In this document: piece by piece, positions 7,281 through 10,994 of the stretch
Numbering within the stretch: the first letter of the stretch is position 1
Layout of the letters: every line of letters begins with the position of its first letter
DNA from: JASEFH01 sp034679905
GTDB lineage: Archaea > Halobacteriota > Methanomicrobia > Methanomicrobiales > JACTUA01
Assembly: GCA_034679905.1 (NCBI GenBank)
Contig: JAXDAH010000126.1
Coordinates: forward strand, 1-10,994
Reading direction: 5' to 3'
DNA: 10,994 nt
Position numbers and translations under genes: made by a program
Notes under the pieces: generated by a model
Told to the model about the DNA's origin: nothing
Database searches by the model: none
What the model saw: only the letters and a program-made list of their open reading frames with translations

Positions 7281-7882
7281 GTGCCGTGCGACCCCACCAT
7301 CGAGGCGGCTGCACTCGCCGGGATCGCAGGGCCCCTCCTGCCTTCATCGCCGCTGCGATCGGATACCTGACACCAGGCTATAACCACGCTACACAACAGA
7401 TGAGCGAGCTCGGGGCGGTCGGCGCCCCGTACGCCGCCTTCATGAACGTTCTGGGAACGGGCATCTTCGGGCTCTCGGCCATCGTGTTCGCTGTCGGTCT
7501 CCGGCGGGCGCTCGGGGGCGGATACGCAGCCTGGGCAATCAGCCTTTTTATCGGGATCGCCGGGGCCGCGGGAATCGCCCAGGGGATTTTCCCCTGCGAT
7601 TCCGGTTGCGTTCCGATCACCCTATCCGGTACTCTCCACCAGATGATCGGGATCCTCCCGCTGATCGCGATGCTCATCGCAACGGAGCTATTGGCCTTCT
7701 CTGGAAGGGCCAGGAATGAATGGCGCGGCTCCTTCATCGCCACCCCGATGGCAGCCGCCGCGACCATTCTTTTTACCCTCGGCCTCTTCTCGGGCGCGGA
7801 CTACATCGGGCTCTTCCAGCGGCTCCTGATTGGGACGATAACACTATTTACCCCCTGCAGGCAAATTGCCCAGGATCCTTGA
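7281..7882 (+). pseudogene. DUF998-like membrane protein, frameshifted near the N-terminus
   Basis: From 7343 the frame encodes FIAAAIGYLTPGYNHATQQM followed by SELGAVGAPYAAFMN, then several membrane segments and the FPCDSGC and LHQMIG blocks, a pattern I associate with DUF998 membrane proteins. The natural N-terminus is in another frame: GTG at 7281 gives MPCDPTIEAAALAGIAGPLL (initiator read as Met), ending at CTG 7338-7340. The two halves join smoothly as GPLL-(x)-FIAAAI if one base is restored near 7341-7342. An ATG at 7286 in the downstream frame yields an Arg-rich, non-membrane leader that does not look real. The C-terminus also seems cut short, stopping soon after FQRLLIGTITL. Either a genuine pseudogene or a sequencing or assembly indel. 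Family call is from remembered patterns. Function of DUF998 is not known. Confidence 0.6.
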
Positions 7883-7952
7883 TGCAGAGGTCCCCCTACG
7901 CCACGGGAGTCGGAGAGGAGGGATGGCAGGCATACCATGCCGCAACCTGGAA

Positions 7953-7975
7953 TCGCCCTAGACTCCCTCGGGCGA
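7953..7975 (-). other. Hairpin over the stop codon of the AI-2E family gene
   Basis: TCGCCC (7953-7958) pairs with GGGCGA (7970-7975) across an 11-base loop that spans the TAG stop of the minus-strand gene. A second small hairpin, GGCAT-ACC-ATGCC, lies at 7929-7941. Neither is followed by a T-run on either strand. They fill the short space between two convergent genes and might help end transcription, but this is weak. Confidence 0.3.
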
Positions 7976-8989
7976 CTTCAACTCCTCCATGAGGACGCGG
8001 TAGCCCGCGAGGACGAGCGCCGCTATCAGAGGCCCGAACACGAACCCGATTGCGCCCAGCGCATACAGACCGCCAAAGATGGCGATGAACATGACCACGG
8101 CGCTGATCCCGGCCCGGTTGCCCATCAGGACGGGACGCAGGAACAGGTCCGGCAATGCCGCGACGATCAGATACCCTGCAACCAGCATTATAATCCCCCG
8201 CGCCAGGTTGCCGGTAAGAATATCCAGGACGGCAAGGAAGACGAGGACAGATGAGGGACCTAGAATGGGGATAAGCTCAGAGACGGCGAGGACGAACGAG
8301 AAGAACAGCACATGATCGTAGCCCAGGATGTACAGGAACGGTGCCGCGATGAAAAACGTGACGACGGCAATACCGATATCGACCACAAACACCGCGTACA
8401 GGGTGTCCGATACCCTCCTGCCGATCTGCTGGAGGGCGATTCGCACCCGCTCAGGAACAATTTCCAGGATCTCTCTCCATATTCCCTCTCCATGGAGGAG
8501 GAAGAGGTAGAGGCTGAAGAAGAAGATCGCGATCTCGACCAGGTAGTCGGGAATCGAGAAGATCAGACTCTCTAGCGTGCTCCCGGTGAGTTCCGTCAGC
8601 CGGTCCAGCCAGCTGGCGATCAGGTCCTGCGGGACGACGGGCACTACCAGGAGACCTCCAGACACGAGATCCGCCCAGCCGGCCTCGATGCTCTCGGCTA
8701 TCTGGAGGATCAGGTCACGGTTCTGGTAGAGTATGCCAAGAGTGCCCAGGACGAAGACCAGGATCAGGAGAAACACGAGCGTTGTCGCGATGGATGCGGA
8801 TACGAAAGAGCTGAACCTGCGGCCGATCCAGCGCCGGAGCGGCATGACCACGACGGCGGCAGCGATACCGAGAAGGATGGTGTCGAGGATACTGAAAAAA
8901 GCTGCGATGGCGGAGAAGTAGAGGATTAAAACCAGAATGAAGATCCACGCACGGTCCGAGCGAAGGGGATCTGCCATATGCCGCTTCAT
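7958..8989 (-). CDS. AI-2E/PerM family transporter-like membrane protein
   Basis: A 343-residue integral membrane protein of the usual length for the family (about 330-370). Hydrophobic segments occur near residues 14-33, 35-50, 66-88, 145-165, 200-225, 228-250, 255-275 and 300-335. Diagnostic parts are the N-terminal PLRRWIGRR after two membrane spans, a long amphipathic stretch (about 90-145) with ILYQNRDLI, then AVSELIPILGPSSV (a variant of the P-x-hydrophobic-G-P turn), LPDLFLRPVLMG and a C-terminal GAIGFVFGPLIAALVLAGYR. These belong to the family named after E. coli TqsA and PerM. Members export autoinducer-2 or act as sodium/proton antiporters, so the substrate here is unknown. The ATG at 8989 lacks a ribosome binding site; an ATG four codons later (8977) is also possible. 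It appears to be a single-gene unit. Confidence 0.85.
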   Translation of the reverse strand: MKRHMADPLRSDRAWIFILVLILYFSAIAAFFSILDTILLGIAAAVVVMPLRRWIGRRFSSFVSASIATTLVFLLILVFVLGTLGILYQNRDLILQIAESIEAGWADLVSGGLLVVPVVPQDLIASWLDRLTELTGSTLESLIFSIPDYLVEIAIFFFSLYLFLLHGEGIWREILEIVPERVRIALQQIGRRVSDTLYAVFVVDIGIAVVTFFIAAPFLYILGYDHVLFFSFVLAVSELIPILGPSSVLVFLAVLDILTGNLARGIIMLVAGYLIVAALPDLFLRPVLMGNRAGISAVVMFIAIFGGLYALGAIGFVFGPLIAALVLAGYRVLMEELKSPEGV

Positions 8990-9003
8990 TGGCAGAGCAT
9001 ACT

Positions 9004-9015
9004 ATTAATGTATTT
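9004..9015 (-). promoter_or_regulatory. Probable promoter of the AI-2E family gene
   Basis: Read on the minus strand, AAATACATTAATA-like sequence lies 15-26 bases before the ATG at 8989, in an otherwise very GC-rich region. Transcription would begin at about 8986, so the message would be nearly leaderless. If the start really falls inside the first ATG, the ATG at 8977 would be the true one. Confidence 0.45.
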
Positions 9016-9872
9016 GCTGCGGGATGCCCTCTGTTGCGGGCGGGGGGCGGTGAACTCCAGATCCGGACCATTGTTGCCCCCGCGAGGGGCCTGGTACGGT
9101 CGGGCCGAGGTGAATTCCAATACAACGCTTTCCTTCGTTGTCACCCGTCCCAGACCCGATCGGGCGCAATGGGGCCGGAAGAGTTTACTCAACCCATACC
9201 GCAGCCGACTGGTCGGGCTTTGACCTTCTACGCAGAGGGGCTTTTCCGCCCCCTCCGGAAATTACCGAGTTCAGAAGTTCTAGGAGCCCGTCTTCAGAGA
9301 AGGATGCAACGAGCACCCAGATCGCCCTCCAATCCGTGTCTATCCTACTAGCGGGGTGGAGGTAAGAGGAGGGGCACATATCCCCTCCCCCTTATTGCGA
9401 TAGCCTCAAAGGGCAGGACAGGCAAGATACCATGAACGCACCTCTAATTATCCCCTGCAGAATAGGCTCCTGCGTCCGGAGCTGCAGTCGGATGCGATCT
9501 TGCCATTGTTTACTCTCTACGCAGCTCCAGGGACCCGGTGCAATTGCATCATCGGGAGTGGGGCGAGAGGCGAGGTAGCGCTGCCCCTTCCCCTTACTAT
9601 GCTATATGTTAGGACTTTACCAACGGACGCTGGGCTCGGGCCTCAGGATTGGCCACAGCGAGGCCGTTCCGTCACCGCTCCGCCTGTCCAGAATACCCCG
9701 CATCGTACCAGAAGGCGTGATCGCGAGAAATCCTCAATTTCTCCGTTCGTACGGGGTATACTCTGGATATATGCGTTAAAAATCGCCATTCGCCCCGGTA
9801 CTTCTGCCGAGCCGGAGAGGGCTTATAGAAGGAAATACCGTTTTGGAAGACGGGCAGGAGGCAACGGTTCCG
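9016..9872. other. Gene-free stretch of about 850 bp with several hairpins
   Basis: Short open frames exist on both strands but none has a family motif, signal, plausible start or conserved composition. Visible structure includes GCCCC-CGCGA-GGGGC (9076-9090), ACAACG/CGTTGT (9121-9140), GAGGGG/CCCCTC (9369-9387), CTGCA plus GCTCC pairing with GGAGC plus TGCAG (9455-9487), and the nested hairpin at 9693-9759 listed separately. An 11-base direct repeat, GGTGAAYTCCA, occurs at 9049-9059 and 9109-9119, exactly 60 bases apart. AT-rich strings near 9766-9785 could be a promoter, with no gene behind it. Confidence 0.5.
9693..9759. other. Nested hairpin, possible structured RNA
   Basis: ATACCCC (9693-9699) pairs with GGGGTAT (9753-9759). 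GTAC (9705-9708) pairs with GTAC (9749-9752). At the centre GAGAAAT (9725-9731) pairs perfectly with ATTTCTC (9737-9743) over a 5-base loop CCTCA. Three stacked helices share one axis in a region with no gene. No promoter or terminator can be assigned with confidence. Confidence 0.4.
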
Positions 9873-9897
9873 AATAAAATAGGGAGGAGGGTCCCCC
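9873..9897 (-). terminator. Hairpin plus T-tract terminator of the cupredoxin gene
   Basis: On the minus strand GGGGGA (9897-9892) pairs with TCC and CCC (9888-9882) with a single-base bulge and a 3-base loop, immediately followed by TATTTTATT. It begins only three bases after the stop codon of the minus-strand gene at 9901. T-rich tracts alone can end transcription in archaea, so the T-tract is the stronger part of this evidence. Confidence 0.6.
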
Positions 9898-9900
9898 AAT

Positions 9901-10994
9901 CTACTCCACAATCAGGCTGCCCGTCATGGTGGTGGGATGGACGTCGCAGCGGAAGAAGTAGGTCCCGGGCTCACCCGGGGCCGTGAAGGTGTAGGTAATG
10001 GAGTCCACCCCGGTGATGACCTCGCCCACGAAAATGGGCTCGGTCGCCGCCGATGAGGTATACGCCGCAAAGTTGTGGGGGATGCCCTCGTCCCGGTTCT
10101 CGAAGTTTATGGTGACATTCGCCCCAGCCGGCACCGTGATGGTGTTCTGGTCAAAGGCGACGCCTTCAGCCACCAGGTCGATAGTCACGTTCTGCCCGGG
10201 CGTAGGCATGGGCCCCATCGCAGGAGTCTGCGTGGGGGTCGCCGGTACGATGGCGGTCAGGTTCACGCCCGGCGGGATCAGCACGGCATCGATGGCATGG
10301 ATGACGCCATTGCCTGCCTGGATATCCGTCGTGACCACCGATGCATTGCCCACCGTCACCACATCATCTGTGACGTTCACGGTCAGGTTGCTGCCCTGGA
10401 CCGTTGTGAGATTCATACCATCCTCCAGCTCGGAGGCGTTGATCTGCATCGGCACGACATGGTACAGGAGGATCTCACGCAGCTCGTCCTGCGGCTCGCC
10501 CAGGAGATACTCCAGAGTGCCGTCCGGGAGCGCCTCAAAGGCCGCATCCGCCGGGGCAAAGAGCGTGAAGGGGCCCTCGCCACGGAGGGTATCGGTCAGG
10601 GCGGCGGCATCCACAGCAGTGAGCAGAACGGTGAAGTTGCCATCCTGTTGAGCAGTATCGATCAGATCCGGTAACTCCGGCATCATGGGGGGAGTGACAT
10701 TGGGGGTGACGTTGGGCGTCACATTGGGTGTCACTGCGGGTGTCATGTTCGGGGTGACATTCGGCGTCTGCCCCGGTGTCATATTAGGCGAGACGTTCGG
10801 TATCACGACGCCCGGGGGTACGGGCGGAGTCTCGTTGGGCGCCGGTGTCTCAGTAGGCGTCACGTTCGGCGTTTCGGTAGGCGTCACGTTGGGGGCAACG
10901 CCTTCCGCCGTCACGTTCACGGTCTGGTACACCAGCGGGATCAACGGCGTGTGGTCGTTGTTCACCAGCTGCACCGAGAGGTTGTGCTCGCCCG
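9901..10994 (-). CDS. Secreted FAS1-cupredoxin protein with sequon-rich stalk (5' part missing)
   Basis: The frame stays open to the window edge, so the 363 visible residues are the C-terminal part of a longer protein; a GTG at 10974 is internal. Residues 1-31 (HNLSVQLVNNDHTPLIP) look like the end of a beta-sandwich domain. Residues 33-103 are a low-complexity stalk of N-x-T-P units. A FAS1 domain covers about 107-242, with GPFTLFAPADAAFEALP, the YH pair in LLYHVVP, and NGVIHAIDAVLIPP. After a short TPTQTP linker, a cupredoxin domain (about 265-363) has all four type 1 copper ligands: His306 (IPHNF), Cys349 and His352 (RCDVH) and Met356. At least twenty N-x-S/T sequons suggest heavy glycosylation outside the cell. 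No membrane anchor follows the cupredoxin domain, so any anchor must be at the unseen N-terminus. FAS1 domains are linked to adhesion; the copper domain suggests electron transfer or copper binding. A terminator follows. Confidence 0.9.
   Translation of the reverse strand, partial: GEHNLSVQLVNNDHTPLIPLVYQTVNVTAEGVAPNVTPTETPNVTPTETPAPNETPPVPPGVVIPNVSPNMTPGQTPNVTPNMTPAVTPNVTPNVTPNVTPPMMPELPDLIDTAQQDGNFTVLLTAVDAAALTDTLRGEGPFTLFAPADAAFEALPDGTLEYLLGEPQDELREILLYHVVPMQINASELEDGMNLTTVQGSNLTVNVTDDVVTVGNASVVTTDIQAGNGVIHAIDAVLIPPGVNLTAIVPATPTQTPAMGPMPTPGQNVTIDLVAEGVAFDQNTITVPAGANVTINFENRDEGIPHNFAAYTSSAATEPIFVGEVITGVDSITYTFTAPGEPGTYFFRCDVHPTTMTGSLIVE
10691..10895 (-). repeat. Tandem 12-base repeats coding the N-x-T-P stalk
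   Basis: The segment encodes about ten N-x-(T/S)-P units (NVTP six times, NMTP twice, NETP and NVSP once each), spaced by TETP, GQTP and AVTP variants. The 12-base DNA units differ mostly at third codon positions (for example the Val codon is GTC or GTG, Pro CCC or CCG), so selection appears to hold the peptide rather than recent duplication. Length variation by slippage or recombination is to be expected here. Confidence 0.8.

Noticed and set aside
10691..10895. Regular 12-base units that might suggest a CRISPR array or minisatellite
   Set aside because: The units are in frame, encode a consistent N-x-T-P peptide inside a real gene, and there are no unique spacers.

Overview
The window looks like chromosomal DNA of a GC-rich methanogenic archaeon, most likely of the Methanomicrobiales (for example a Methanoculleus- or Methanofollis-like genome). 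The evidence is a two-subunit pyruvate carboxylase of the methanogen type, a CAT-anticodon tRNA with a canonical archaeal bulge-helix-bulge intron, TATA-type promoters, and a secreted protein crowded with N-glycosylation sequons. The genus is an inference; no marker gene was available to test it.

Left part (1-4755, + strand): three tightly overlapping genes of an energy-coupling-factor (ECF) transporter, namely the tail of one ATPase, a second ATPase with degenerate active-site motifs, and the EcfT membrane subunit. After about 40 bp, pycB and pycA follow, with coding ends overlapping at ATGA. PycB carries the carboxyltransferase and biotinyl domains and PycA is the biotin carboxylase; together they make oxaloacetate from pyruvate. 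A vitamin-type ECF transporter directly before a biotin-dependent enzyme suggests biotin uptake, but the substrate-binding S component that would prove it is not in the window.

Middle (4756-7957): the intron-bearing tRNA-Met, then about 330 bp of gene-free but hairpin-rich DNA with a 14-bp perfect palindrome. Next is a lone, less GC-rich gene (5259-6557) whose N-terminus lines up with proteasome/HslV-type Ntn hydrolases (Thr after Met, Asp17, a later Lys). A roughly 700 bp gene-free stretch with a REP-like palindrome cluster follows, then a DUF998-like membrane protein gene broken by a frameshift near its start.

Right part (7958-10994, - strand): an AI-2E/PerM family membrane protein with its own promoter, about 900 bp without a convincing gene but with several hairpins, and the 3' part of a large secreted protein: a sequon-rich N-x-T-P stalk, a FAS1 (fasciclin) domain and a C-terminal type 1 copper (cupredoxin) domain, ending at a good terminator. 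The left part is ordinary metabolism and transport. The middle and the far right hold the less usual material.
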